Shown here one piece after another: positions 9,577 to 17,387 of a DNA stretch of 26,835 bases. Position 1 is the first letter of the stretch, and each line of letters starts with the position of its first letter. Below the pieces are notes generated by a model that made no database searches, was not told where the DNA came from, and saw nothing but the letters and a program-made list of their open reading frames with translations. The DNA comes from an uncultured Ruminococcus sp. (GTDB lineage Bacteria; Bacillota; Clostridia; Oscillospirales; Ruminococcaceae): contig CAMNJD010000567.1 in NCBI GenBank assembly GCA_946540705.1, positions 1 through 26,835 of the forward strand, written 5' to 3'. A program made the position numbers and the translations under genes.

Positions 9577-12033
9577 TCAGAGCGCGCTGATGTACTTTGC
9601 CAGATAGCGCAGGATCCGGTCGAGGTCAAAGACATCGGTGAGGCCGTTGCCGTCGCAGTCGGCGTTCGCCTTGCCCTGTGCGGAGACATCGCCGTCTTTC
9701 AGGGTCGGATCGTCGCCGGTCAGTCTGGCCATCAGCACTGCATCGAGAACATCGACTGCACCTGAGCAGTCCAGGTCGCCGCGCATGACTGCGGCCACAG
9801 GTACATCCTCACTGTCGGAGGAGCTGTTCGTTGTGGAGGTCGTTGTCACGGTCGTCGTTGTGACGGCGGACGCAGTGGTAGAAGTCGTCGCTGCGGTTGT
9901 GCTGGTTGTGGTTGTGCTGGTTGTGGTTGTGCTGGTTGTCGTTGCGCTCGTTGTGGTTGCGGTGGGCTGAACGACCGAGCCTGCAAAGCTGCCTGATACA
10001 GATGTATCATCGAGCGTGCCGCCGTTCTTTGCAAAGTAGCTCTTGAGCGACGAGGTGTCGGTCTGGAGCACATAGTTGTTGGAGGGGATATAGGACAGCG
10101 AAGCATTCGTATCGAAATCGCCGTACTTGTTGTTGCTGGAGACTTTCGCGGTCTTGGAGGTCACAACAGTAGCCTGCATATCGCCCTTGCAGTTTGTCAG
10201 GGTGTCGTTGAAGCTCTTGATCGCGCCCTGCTTGATCTGCTGCGGGTTCTTGGAGTTCTCAAAGAGGTTGTATTCCGAGAAGATGTAGGCATCTGCACGG
10301 GGGTTCTGGCAATAGCTGGTCTGACCCTCGAAGATGTTGTTGTACATGTGGATATTTGCCTGACGGGCGAGCGGTCCGCGGGATTCGCAGGCCTTCCAGT
10401 AGTTGTGGTGGAAGGTGATATGGAACTGGAGGTTGCTGTCAGAGGCACCGACCAGATTGGTCTTGTGGTAGCCTTCATAATAGTTGTAGCTGTTGGTGAA
10501 GTACATGCCGCGCTTGAAATCGCAGGCACCGTCGCCGCCGGCCTTGTCGGACTCTGCGGGGTTGGAGATCGAGGGCTTGTAGAATTCGTTGTTGTGGATC
10601 CAGCAGTGCTCGACCGAAGCGGTGAGCGTGCTGCCCTCCTGCACACCCTCCATGCCGATGCAGTCCTCGGGGACATTGCGGAATTTCAGGTTTCTGACCT
10701 CGAAGCTCTTGCCGAGGTTCGGGTTGCCGCTCTCACAGATGAAGTGGAACCCCCAGCCGTTGACGGTCGCGTCAGAGCCGATGCCCTCGATCGTGACATC
10801 CTTGCCCGACTGCATTCTTGCCATGAAGCCGTTGTCGCCGACCGATCCGCCGTAATCAACGGAATCGTAAGCGGTCAGGCCGCTCGGCGCCTTGACATCG
10901 CCGATGATGCGGATGACGAGCGGGGTGCCGTCCTTCGCGATCTTTTCGATGATGCCCTTGTTGGAATTGGCTGTGCCGCCCTTGGAATTTTTGCCGCCGG
11001 AGGATTCCTTGCCGGAGGAATTGAGGATATTGCCGATGCCGCTGACGGTCGTGCCGTCCTTGGATTTCAGCGTGACGGTATCCTTGTTGCTTTCCGTGAC
11101 ATACAGCACGATTGCGTTGTCCTTCAGGGTTCCGTCATCCTTATAGGCGCCGACGCCTGCGGTATAGTTGAAATGAGCATAGCCCGAACGGTCCTGCGCG
11201 GTGACGCTGATGCCGCTGATCGTTGCATTGCCCTTCTGTGTCTCAATGCTCAGCGAATAGGTGCCTGCGGGCAGCCCGGGGATGTCGATGCGGACGCCCT
11301 GCGAGGTGTCGCGCACCAGATATGTCAGGTCATCGCCGGAGAGCCTGCCGCTGGTCTTGCCGGAGTACGATACGCCTGTGACCTGTGCGTCGGTGACGCC
11401 GGAGATCACGGCAAACAGCATCTCATTCCAGCCGCCGGATGTCACGAGCTTGAGATTGCCCGAGACAGTCTGTCCGCCGCCGCCCTGTGTCGAAGCGGTC
11501 GTAACGGTCGTGCCGGCGGGAATCTCGCTCTGCTGAGTCGGTGTCGTGACGGCTGTGCCGCTGCCGCCGGTCAGCCCGATGTAAAACAGATTCGAGCTGC
11601 CGCTGCCTTTTTTGATCTCATGCGAGCCGGCAGGCAGGACAGCAGTGAAGATGCCGTCTGCGGGGATATTTTTTGCGGCACCGTCCAGAAGGAAGGTTGT
11701 GCCGTCCTTGATCGCAAGGGTCAGGGTCATATCGGAAGCGGTCGTGAAGGCAACGCTCGTCGCGCTCTCCATTTTGAGGCACTGGGTCAGCGTCAGGCCG
11801 TTATAGGTCATCGTGCCCTTGCCGGTCGAGAGGTTGCCGGTGATATCGAAATAGCTGCTTGCAGAACCGTCAGCCGTGAAGTTGTGGCTGACCGAGCCGG
11901 TGATCGCTGCGGCAGAGATGCTCACTGCTGCGGCTTGTACATTGCCCTGCACCGGGCGGAGTGCTGCACCGGAGGCCATGACGGCCAGTGCGGTCAGCAG
12001 ACTGATCCGTTTGCTCATTGCCTGAATAATCAT
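9577..12033 (-). CDS. Secreted PL1 pectate lyase with C-terminal dockerin
   Basis: Extracellular enzyme that cleaves homogalacturonan by beta-elimination and can dock onto a cellulosome scaffold. Domains in the 818 residues: signal peptide (about 1-35, cut near VQAAA); an N-terminal beta-rich module (about 38-155) resembling pectin-binding modules seen in gut pectate lyases, possibly CBM77-like but unverified; a second beta module (about 190-282); the PL1 parallel beta-helix (about 284-690) with HHNYW at 542-546 and SRGPLAR at 551-557, where Arg552 matches the catalytic Arg of PelC-type lyases; a Thr/Ser linker (690-737); and a two-repeat type I dockerin (752-813) with GDLDCSGAVD and ADCDGNGLTD calcium loops. 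ATG 12033 has GAGGAGGA 7 bases upstream. The PL1 and dockerin calls are firm; the N-terminal module family is a guess. Confidence 0.95.
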   Translation of the reverse strand: MIIQAMSKRISLLTALAVMASGAALRPVQGNVQAAAVSISAAAITGSVSHNFTADGSASSYFDITGNLSTGKGTMTYNGLTLTQCLKMESATSVAFTTASDMTLTLAIKDGTTFLLDGAAKNIPADGIFTAVLPAGSHEIKKGSGSSNLFYIGLTGGSGTAVTTPTQQSEIPAGTTVTTASTQGGGGQTVSGNLKLVTSGGWNEMLFAVISGVTDAQVTGVSYSGKTSGRLSGDDLTYLVRDTSQGVRIDIPGLPAGTYSLSIETQKGNATISGISVTAQDRSGYAHFNYTAGVGAYKDDGTLKDNAIVLYVTESNKDTVTLKSKDGTTVSGIGNILNSSGKESSGGKNSKGGTANSNKGIIEKIAKDGTPLVIRIIGDVKAPSGLTAYDSVDYGGSVGDNGFMARMQSGKDVTIEGIGSDATVNGWGFHFICESGNPNLGKSFEVRNLKFRNVPEDCIGMEGVQEGSTLTASVEHCWIHNNEFYKPSISNPAESDKAGGDGACDFKRGMYFTNSYNYYEGYHKTNLVGASDSNLQFHITFHHNYWKACESRGPLARQANIHMYNNIFEGQTSYCQNPRADAYIFSEYNLFENSKNPQQIKQGAIKSFNDTLTNCKGDMQATVVTSKTAKVSSNNKYGDFDTNASLSYIPSNNYVLQTDTSSLKSYFAKNGGTLDDTSVSGSFAGSVVQPTATTTSATTTSTTTTSTTTTSTTAATTSTTASAVTTTTVTTTSTTNSSSDSEDVPVAAVMRGDLDCSGAVDVLDAVLMARLTGDDPTLKDGDVSAQGKANADCDGNGLTDVFDLDRILRYLAKYISAL
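9896..9955 (-). repeat. 15-base tandem repeat in the Thr-rich linker
   Basis: Four units of 15 bases (9896-9910, 9911-9925, 9926-9940 and a degenerate 9941-9955) encode the pentapeptide TTSTT in the pectate lyase linker. The first two copies are identical and the third differs by one base, so recent expansion or slippage is likely. Confidence 0.85.
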
Positions 12034-12099
12034 CTGATATTCCTCCTCAAAATCATATCATAACAAGCTGTTTATTTCTATCTCTGCGGATGCCGGATG

Positions 12100-12156
12100 A
12101 AAAAAGGGCGGACGGCCGGCTGCTGTGCTCCTTGGGGGAAGAGTGTCCGCCGGCCG
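12100..12156 (-). promoter_or_regulatory. Possible transcription attenuator in the pectate lyase leader
   Basis: In the minus-strand leader, GGCGGAC (12113-12107 read on plus) pairs with GTCCGCC (12145-12151) and is followed by C and six T residues (12105-12100), as in an intrinsic terminator. A rival stem, CGGCCGGC (12113-12120) with GCCGGCCG (12149-12156), uses some of the same bases, so both cannot form fully. A small hairpin lies in the loop. With no upstream minus-strand gene, the terminator must act on the pectate lyase leader itself. No ligand-binding class was recognised. Confidence 0.5.
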
Positions 12157-12182
12157 ATCCGTGAATCCGGTTTCCATGTACT

Positions 12183-12211
12183 ATGATACTAAAATTTGCG
12201 CTGAATTTCAA
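12183..12211 (-). promoter_or_regulatory. Sigma-70 promoter of the pectate lyase gene
   Basis: TTGAAA (12211-12206) and TATCAT (12188-12183) on the minus strand are 17 bases apart, each 5 of 6 to consensus. Predicted start near 12176 gives a leader of about 140 bases that contains the competing hairpins. Confidence 0.75.
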
Positions 12212-12231
12212 TGATGTATGGTATGGAACAA

Positions 12232-12273
12232 CTGACAGATTATCCGGCAGACAATCTGTCAGCAAACTGTCAG
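12232..12273. promoter_or_regulatory. Cluster of CTGWCAG sites, likely operator
   Basis: A perfect 10-base inverted repeat, CTGACAGATT (12232-12241) and AATCTGTCAG (12253-12262), has an 11-base spacer. A further CTGTCAG (12267-12273) lies 11 bases after the previous one, one helical turn. The cluster starts 20 bases upstream of the pectate lyase -35 box, where an activator would sit. The regulator is unknown. Confidence 0.5.
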
Positions 12274-12291
12274 CAAAACGCAGGGGTCTGC

Positions 12292-12318
12292 ACAGACAGC
12301 TATACTATAACTATCTGT
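12292..12318. promoter_or_regulatory. 27-base near-palindrome in the divergent intergenic region
   Basis: Positions 12292-12318 form a dyad with 11 of 13 arm positions complementary around a central base; the outer arms are ACAGA and TCTGT and the core is TATA-rich. It lies about 80 bases upstream of the pectate lyase -35 and 145 bases upstream of the hrcA -35. It could be an operator for either gene. Confidence 0.4.
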
Positions 12319-12462
12319 ATTGATATATACATCTATGAAACCGCTGATGAAAGTGCTTCCGGCGGATTGATCATGAGATTCCCGATGCCGGCAAAATGCC
12401 GGTGCAAAAACGGTGTGGTTTTGTGCAATATCACGAAGTTTGTGAAAAATTCATGGGAACGC

Positions 12463-12491
12463 TTGACAAGATACCGGAAAAGTGGTATCTT
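12463..12491 (+). promoter_or_regulatory. Promoter of the hrcA heat-shock operon
   Basis: A consensus TTGACA (12463-12468) is followed after 17 bases by TATCTT (12486-12491). A closer match, TATACT (12491-12496), is 22 bases away and so less likely to be the -10. The CIRCE operator begins just downstream at 12496. The spacer contains a separate 8-base inverted repeat (12468-12475 and 12484-12491). Confidence 0.8.
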
Positions 12492-12495
12492 ATAC

Positions 12496-12522
12496 TTAGC
12501 ACTCGGAGAGATAGAGTGCTAG
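12496..12522 (+). promoter_or_regulatory. CIRCE operator (HrcA binding site)
   Basis: TTAGCACTC (12496-12504), a 9-base spacer, then GAGTGCTAG (12514-12522): the classical CIRCE element with only the last base off the consensus GAGTGCTAA. It overlaps the expected transcription start, so HrcA binding would block the operon; heat titrates HrcA from GroEL and relieves repression. It is autoregulatory, since hrcA is the first gene. Confidence 0.97.
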
Positions 12523-12576
12523 CAGATGCAAAAGCAGTCTGCAAAGAACATGGAACGGATGAAAGGATGGTGTCGG

Positions 12577-13632
12577 ATGGATGATCGTAAGCTCAGGATT
12601 CTCGCAGCAGTTGTCGATGCTTATGTCACGACCGGCGAGCCCGTCGGCTCAAAGGCCATCGCTGCACTGCCTGATATCCACGTTTCCGCTGCGACGATCC
12701 GCAATGACATGGCGGTGCTCGAACAGCTCGGTCTGCTCGAACAGCCCCATACCTCCGCCGGACGCATCCCGACATTTCAGGGCTATAAGGTATACATCGA
12801 AAAATGTATGCACGGCGCGGCACTGAGCGAGGAGGAGAGAACACGCCTCGATTCGATGCTCTCCGCAGACGGCGAGCTCAACGAGGATTCCCTCATCCAG
12901 TCCGCAACAACAGCGCTCGCAGAGATCACAAAGTGCGCGGCGGTCGCCGTCAATGCGATGCCGCAGTTCTCCGTGATCTCCAAGGTCGAGGTCATCCCGA
13001 CCGGAAAACGCCTCTACGTCATTCTGCTCATCACCTCCGGCGGCAGCATCAAAAACAAAGCCTGCCGTCTGGAATTCGACCTCAATGAGGAGCAGCTCGC
13101 ATTCTTCACGAAGTTCCTCACGGAGCATCTGCACGGCGTTTCCGTCAGCGATCTCTCACCGGAAATGTTCGATCAGCTCGTCACGGCAATGGGCGCATAT
13201 ATGGTGTCGCTCGGGCCGCTTGTCCACGGGCTCTATGAGCTCAGCCGCGATATGATGCGGCAGGAGCTGACCGTCAACGGCACCCGCAACCTGCTGACCT
13301 GCAATGAGCTCGACACAAAGGATATCGTCGAATTCATGGAGCATCAGGATGTCATCATGCCGATCCTGAACGATACGTTCAGCGGCATTCATGTGACCTT
13401 CAGCGAGGACGCAAAGCGCGGGAATCCGCAGCAGACCTTCGTGATCGGCAATTCCAGCATGATCGTCGGCCGCTATCAGAAGGACGGCAAAGAGGCCGGA
13501 AAGCTCGGCATTATCGGCCCGATGCGGCTCAATTACGCGAAGGTGATCCCTTATCTTGAATATTTTACGGAGAAAATCAGCAATCTGATCTCCGAGAAGG
13601 AGGATGACGACAATGACAGACGAGATCCGTGA
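12577..13632 (+). CDS. hrcA: Heat-inducible transcription repressor HrcA
   Basis: DNA-binding repressor of class I heat-shock genes; it binds CIRCE as a dimer and needs GroEL for activity. The 351-residue protein starts MDDRKLRIL and has the winged-helix N-terminus with GEPVGSKAIA (20-29), the recognition region VSAATIRNDMAVLE (36-49) and the wing HTSAGRIPT (58-66). GAF-like and inserted dimerisation segments follow. ATG 12577 is chosen because it fits the family start and follows AAAGGATGG; an upstream in-frame ATG at 12526 would overlap the region immediately after CIRCE and add unrelated residues. It is the first gene of the operon, and grpE begins inside its last codons. Confidence 0.96.
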   Translation: MDDRKLRILAAVVDAYVTTGEPVGSKAIAALPDIHVSAATIRNDMAVLEQLGLLEQPHTSAGRIPTFQGYKVYIEKCMHGAALSEEERTRLDSMLSADGELNEDSLIQSATTALAEITKCAAVAVNAMPQFSVISKVEVIPTGKRLYVILLITSGGSIKNKACRLEFDLNEEQLAFFTKFLTEHLHGVSVSDLSPEMFDQLVTAMGAYMVSLGPLVHGLYELSRDMMRQELTVNGTRNLLTCNELDTKDIVEFMEHQDVIMPILNDTFSGIHVTFSEDAKRGNPQQTFVIGNSSMIVGRYQKDGKEAGKLGIIGPMRLNYAKVIPYLEYFTEKISNLISEKEDDDNDRRDP

Positions 13633-14233
13633 CGCGGACGGCTGCGAGGACTTTGAGTCGCTCGAGGAAAGCGGTCTGCATGACAGCGCACCGGAAAATG
13701 ACAGTGCACCGGAAAATGACAGCGCCGCAGAGGCAAAGGATCTGACGGATGAGGAAGCTCCCTTTGAGGAGACCGATGACGGGGAGCCGGAGATCCCGGA
13801 GGAAGACCCCGCCGAGCAGAAATTGCAGGAGGCAAATGACAAATATCTGCGCCTCTTTGCGGAATTTGACAATTTCCGCAAGCGCACTGCAAAGGAGAAA
13901 TCCGAAACGTATCAGGATGCCGTCGCAAAGACACTGCTCTCCCTGCTCCCGGCTGTGGACAGCTTCGAGCTTGCGATGAAAGCACCCTGCACCGATGACG
14001 CTTACCGCAGCGGCATCGAGAAGATCTACAATCAGATGACAGACCTGCTCAAAAAGCTCGGGCTTGAGGAGATCCCGGCGCTGAATGAGCCCTTTGACCC
14101 GAAGGTGCATAACGCGATCCGGCAGGTCGAGGACGAGAATTTCGGTGAGAGCACCGTCTGTGAGGTCTATCAGAAGGGCTATCGCCTCGGCAGCCGCATC
14201 GTCCGGTGTGCGATGGTCAGTGTTGCGAACTAG
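13613..14233 (+). CDS. grpE: Nucleotide exchange factor GrpE
   Basis: Co-chaperone that releases ADP from DnaK, resetting its substrate cycle, and acts as a thermosensor. The 206-residue protein has an acidic, low-complexity N-terminal tail of about 65 residues, then the coiled-coil segment with NDKYLRLFAEFDNFRKRTAKEK and the C-terminal beta domain ending in KGYRLGSRIVRCAMVSVAN, matching the family signature. ATG 13613 is preferred because AGGAGG lies 9 bases upstream; ATG 13604 sits directly against that site. It overlaps hrcA by 20 bases in another frame, implying coupling. The acidic tail contains an 18-base tandem duplication encoding DSAPEN twice (13682-13717). Confidence 0.95.
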   Translation: MTDEIRDADGCEDFESLEESGLHDSAPENDSAPENDSAAEAKDLTDEEAPFEETDDGEPEIPEEDPAEQKLQEANDKYLRLFAEFDNFRKRTAKEKSETYQDAVAKTLLSLLPAVDSFELAMKAPCTDDAYRSGIEKIYNQMTDLLKKLGLEEIPALNEPFDPKVHNAIRQVEDENFGESTVCEVYQKGYRLGSRIVRCAMVSVAN

Positions 14234-14346
14234 ACCGGCAGCCGTGAGAGGCTTTGATTATCTTTTTGAAACTGAAAGTAAATCCCCCGCGGGAATCATA
14301 GAAATGATCCTGCATATTATATGAGTATCATCAGGAGGTAACTATT
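14234..14346 (+). other. grpE-dnaK spacer with small leader hairpin
   Basis: This 113-base gap holds a short imperfect hairpin (14292-14310, GGAATCAT against ATGATCC with one bulge) and the strong AGGAGGT ribosome binding site of dnaK. I see no convincing promoter or CIRCE here, so dnaK is probably transcribed from the hrcA promoter. The hairpin may mark an RNA processing point. Confidence 0.4.
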
Positions 14347-16206
14347 ATGAGCAAAATTATCGGTATCGACCTCGGTACAACCAATTCGTGCGTCGCTGTT
14401 ATGGAAGGCGGCAACGCAACTGTTATCCCGAACGCAGAGGGCGCAAGAACGACCCCGTCTGTTGTTGCAGTTTCCAAGACCGGTGAGCGTCTTGTCGGTC
14501 AGATCGCAAAGCGTCAGGCGATCACCAATCCGGACAATACCGTCATCTCGATCAAGAGAAAGATGGGTACCAACCAGAAGGTCACGGTTGACGGCAAGGC
14601 CTACACCCCGCAGGAGATCTCCGCAATGATCCTTCAGAAGCTGAAGGCCGATGCAGAGGCATATCTGGGCGAGACAGTCACCGAGGCAGTCATCACCGTT
14701 CCGGCATACTTCACCGACTCCCAGCGTCAGGCAACCAAGGACGCGGGTCAGATCGCCGGCCTCACTGTCAAGAGAATCATCAATGAGCCGACTGCTGCTG
14801 CGCTGTCCTACGGCATCGACAAGGAGGATGAGCAGAAGATCATGGTCTTTGACCTCGGCGGCGGTACCTTCGATGTTTCGATCATCGACATGGGCGACGG
14901 CGTGACGGAGGTTCTCGCAACCGCCGGCAACAACCACCTCGGCGGCGATGACTTCGACCAGAGAATCATCGACTGGATGGTCAAGGAGTTCAAGGCATCT
15001 GAGGGCATCGACCTCACAAACGACAAGAGCGCGATGCAGAGACTGAAGGAAGCCGCTGAAAAGGCAAAGATCGAGCTGTCCTCAATGACCACCACCAACA
15101 TCAACCTGCCGTTCATCAGCGTGGATGCGACCGGCCCGAAGCACCTCGATCTCACGCTCTCGCAGGCAAAGTTCAACGAAATGACCGAGGATCTCGTCCG
15201 TGCGACAATGGGCCCGGTCGATCAGGCACTCCGCGATTCCGGCCTGAGCCCGTCTGACCTGGACAAGGTGCTGCTCGTCGGCGGTTCCTCGAGAATCCCG
15301 GCTGTGCAGGAGGCTGTCAAGCAGAGAATCGGCAAGGAGCCGTTCAAGGGCATCAACCCGGATGAGTGCGTCGCACTCGGTGCCGCATATCAGGGCGGTA
15401 TCCTCGGCGGCGACGTCAAGGGCGGTCTGCTCCTGCTCGACGTCACACCGCTGTCCCTCGGCCTCGAAACCATGGGCGGCATCTGCACCAAGCTGATCGA
15501 GCGCAACACCACCATCCCTGCAAAGAAGTCGCAGGTCTTCTCGACCGCAGCCGATAACCAGCCTGCCGTTGATATCGTTGTGCTTCAGGGTGAGCGTGAG
15601 TTCTCCAAGGACAACAAGAAGCTGGGCGAGTTCCGCCTCGACGGCATTGCTCCGGCACCGCGCGGTGTCCCGCAGATCGAGGTCACGTTCGATATCGACG
15701 CGAACGGCATCGTTCATGTTTCCGCAAAGGATCTCGGCACCGGCAAGGAGCAGAATATCACGATCACTTCCTCGACCAACATGAGCAAGGAAGATATCGA
15801 CCGCGCAGTCCGCGAGGCAGAGCAGTTTGCTGAGGAGGACAAGAAGCGCAAGGAGTCCGTTGATGCAAAGAACAACGGCGAATCTCTCGTGTTCCAGTGC
15901 GAGAAGGCAATCAAGGAATTCGGCGATAAGGTCGATCCGACCGACAAGGCCAATGTCGAGAGCGCAGTCAATGACCTGAAGGAAGCGCTCAAGACCGACA
16001 ACACCGACGAGATCAAGGCAAAGACCGATGCGCTCCAGAATGCATTTTATGCGCTGAGCTCGAAGGTCTATCAGCAGGCCAACCCGGACGGCGCTGCACC
16101 GAACTTCTCCGATATGGGCAACATGGGCAACATGGGCAATACGGGCAGTAACGGCGGTGACAATGATGATGACAATATCATTGATGCCGAATATACCGAG
16201 CACTAA
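14347..16206 (+). CDS. dnaK: Chaperone protein DnaK (Hsp70)
   Basis: ATP-driven chaperone that binds unfolded segments and works with DnaJ and GrpE in the cytoplasm. The 619-residue protein has all three Hsp70 signatures: IGIDLGTTNSC near residue 5, DLGGGTFDVSI in the middle of the ATPase domain, and VLLVGGSSRIPAVQEAV. It continues with the linker and substrate-binding beta domain and a helical lid. Like other Gram-positive DnaKs it lacks the extra ATPase-domain segment of proteobacterial Hsp70. The C-terminus is a Gly/Asn/Met tail with three 9-base repeats (16114-16140) and ends in DAEYTEH. AGGAGGT precedes the ATG at ideal spacing. Confidence 0.98.
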   Translation: MSKIIGIDLGTTNSCVAVMEGGNATVIPNAEGARTTPSVVAVSKTGERLVGQIAKRQAITNPDNTVISIKRKMGTNQKVTVDGKAYTPQEISAMILQKLKADAEAYLGETVTEAVITVPAYFTDSQRQATKDAGQIAGLTVKRIINEPTAAALSYGIDKEDEQKIMVFDLGGGTFDVSIIDMGDGVTEVLATAGNNHLGGDDFDQRIIDWMVKEFKASEGIDLTNDKSAMQRLKEAAEKAKIELSSMTTTNINLPFISVDATGPKHLDLTLSQAKFNEMTEDLVRATMGPVDQALRDSGLSPSDLDKVLLVGGSSRIPAVQEAVKQRIGKEPFKGINPDECVALGAAYQGGILGGDVKGGLLLLDVTPLSLGLETMGGICTKLIERNTTIPAKKSQVFSTAADNQPAVDIVVLQGEREFSKDNKKLGEFRLDGIAPAPRGVPQIEVTFDIDANGIVHVSAKDLGTGKEQNITITSSTNMSKEDIDRAVREAEQFAEEDKKRKESVDAKNNGESLVFQCEKAIKEFGDKVDPTDKANVESAVNDLKEALKTDNTDEIKAKTDALQNAFYALSSKVYQQANPDGAAPNFSDMGNMGNMGNTGSNGGDNDDDNIIDAEYTEH

Positions 16207-16228
16207 GTCATAACAACAGAAAAGCGTC

Positions 16229-16252
16229 AGGGGTGGAATATCTTCCGCCCCT
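16229..16252 (+). other. Hairpin after dnaK
   Basis: AGGGGTGGAA (16229-16238) pairs with TTCCGCCCCT (16243-16252) across the loop TATC, 10 pairs including one G-U. No T-run follows, so it is more likely a 3' stabiliser or partial attenuator that lowers expression of the next two genes relative to dnaK. Confidence 0.6.
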
Positions 16253-16298
16253 CTCGCCGTATACAACGCAGAATCAGTCTGCACGAAAGGGTACAGAT

Positions 16299-16454
16299 AT
16301 GGATGACAACAAGCGCACACGCAAAATTACATTTGCAGTATTAGCAGCAATTATCCTGGCCGGCATTGTACTGTTTGCACTGTTTATGCGGCCGATCCCG
16401 GAGCTGCGGCTCGACAGCGTGTCTTCGGCAAAGCTGCTGCATATGCGGGGTTGA
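16299..16454 (+). CDS. Small single-pass membrane protein, 51 residues
   Basis: Not recognised. The short protein has a basic N-terminus (KRTRK at 5-9), one clear membrane helix at about 11-30 (Ala/Ile/Leu/Val/Phe-rich), then Arg-Pro and a 20-residue tail that the positive-inside rule would place outside. GAAAGGG lies 7 bases before the ATG, a good ribosome binding site, and the next gene starts 4 bases after its stop, which supports real translation and coupling. Its position between dnaK and the lipoprotein gene suggests a stress or envelope link, but nothing shows a function. An alternative is a leader peptide for the lipoprotein. Confidence 0.6.
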   Translation: MDDNKRTRKITFAVLAAIILAGIVLFALFMRPIPELRLDSVSSAKLLHMRG

Positions 16455-16458
16455 CCGT

Positions 16459-17340
16459 ATGAAGCAAAATCGGCGCACCGTTCTTGCAGGCTGCTGTGTC
16501 ATGCTCACCGGAATGCTCTGTGCGGGCTGCGGCAAATCGCAGCAATCCGGTGCGGATGCATCCGGCGGAAGCAGCGGTGCGTGGCAGCCGACCGCTTATA
16601 CGGCAGACGATCTGCCCGGACTGATGCCGGAGCATTACAGCCTGCCGCATACGCCCGATGCCGATGATACCGGCGCAGAGGCGCTGCGGGCATATAATAT
16701 CCTGCTGGGCTATCTCGAAAATGAGCTGCAAATTTCATATCAGCTCTGCGACTATTACTATGTGGATTTCGATGAGATCCCGAACTGCTATGTCATCAAG
16801 GTCGTGCCGGACGGCGAAGCGCCCGATCGGTATGAGGCGGGAAAGGTGCCGGAGAATGCCGTCATGCTGTCGGTCTACCCGGACGGAACCCATGCCGAAA
16901 GCGGCGTTGTGCCGCATCTGATGGCGCGGAAATGGACGGCGGATCTGCGGGCTGAGTTTGCAAAGCTGCATCCGGAGTGGCATCTGAATACGGAGTATCT
17001 GGTGCTGGATCACATTGCTCCGGCTGTCAGCGGAACGGAATATCCGGATATCCGCGACTATCGGTTCTTTCTCGAGGGCGAGCGTCCGATCGGCAGCCGC
17101 GATATGACCGTCAATCTGATCCTGCCGGTCGGTACACCGGAAGCCGACGCGGAGGCGGTCTTTGCGGAGGCGGAGCCGCTGCTGATGAAGTATCACGCGA
17201 CCTTCGTGCTGCTCGTCACACCGCAGGACGATGCCGCAATGGAAAAGCTCCTCGCAGAGGAGGCACAGTCCGGCAACTACTATGAATTCCATGCAGTTCC
17301 GCTCGCATGGTCAAAAGGATTTCCGGTCGGTCAGGAATAA
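16459..17340 (+). CDS. Putative lipoprotein of unknown function
   Basis: Not recognised. The 293-residue product begins with a basic and hydrophobic signal (MKQNRRTVLAGCCVMLTGML), then CAGC with likely lipidated Cys24; Cys rather than Leu at -3 makes the lipobox imperfect. After a Ser/Gly spacer, the mature part is acidic and Tyr-rich, with a predicted helix at about 75-95 and alternating beta strands after it. No catalytic motif stands out. ATG 16459 follows the small membrane gene by 4 bases with only a weak GCGGGG site, suggesting coupled translation. Location inside the dnaK-dnaJ interval means it may be heat-induced from the CIRCE promoter. Confidence 0.8.
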   Translation: MKQNRRTVLAGCCVMLTGMLCAGCGKSQQSGADASGGSSGAWQPTAYTADDLPGLMPEHYSLPHTPDADDTGAEALRAYNILLGYLENELQISYQLCDYYYVDFDEIPNCYVIKVVPDGEAPDRYEAGKVPENAVMLSVYPDGTHAESGVVPHLMARKWTADLRAEFAKLHPEWHLNTEYLVLDHIAPAVSGTEYPDIRDYRFFLEGERPIGSRDMTVNLILPVGTPEADAEAVFAEAEPLLMKYHATFVLLVTPQDDAAMEKLLAEEAQSGNYYEFHAVPLAWSKGFPVGQE

Positions 17341-17358
17341 GAAAATCCCGCACAGCTC

Positions 17359-17387
17359 TTGCAATCGGCGGATAATTGTGCTATAAT
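17359..17387 (+). promoter_or_regulatory. Promoter of dnaJ
   Basis: TTGCAA (17359-17364) and a perfect TATAAT (17382-17387) are 17 bases apart, and TGC before the -10 makes it extended. No CIRCE is present, so dnaJ can be transcribed independently of HrcA. TAATTGTG occurs twice around the -10 (17373-17380 and 17393-17400), 20 bases apart. Confidence 0.8.

Noticed and set aside
10348..12063. 571-codon plus-strand frame opposite the pectate lyase
   Set aside because: The lyase and its dockerin-bearing protein are clear on the minus strand; the shadow has odd composition and no motif.
12434..12460. Second CIRCE or CtsR box upstream of hrcA
   Set aside because: No second TTAGCACTC dyad and no GGTCAAA direct repeat is present.
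12211..12522. 103-codon plus-strand frame ending at CIRCE
   Set aside because: It spans promoter boxes and palindromes, has no ribosome binding site, and its end overlaps the hrcA promoter and CIRCE.
15082..16320. 412-codon minus-strand frame opposite dnaK
   Set aside because: DnaK is certain; the frame has no recognisable domain and starts in the region downstream of dnaK.
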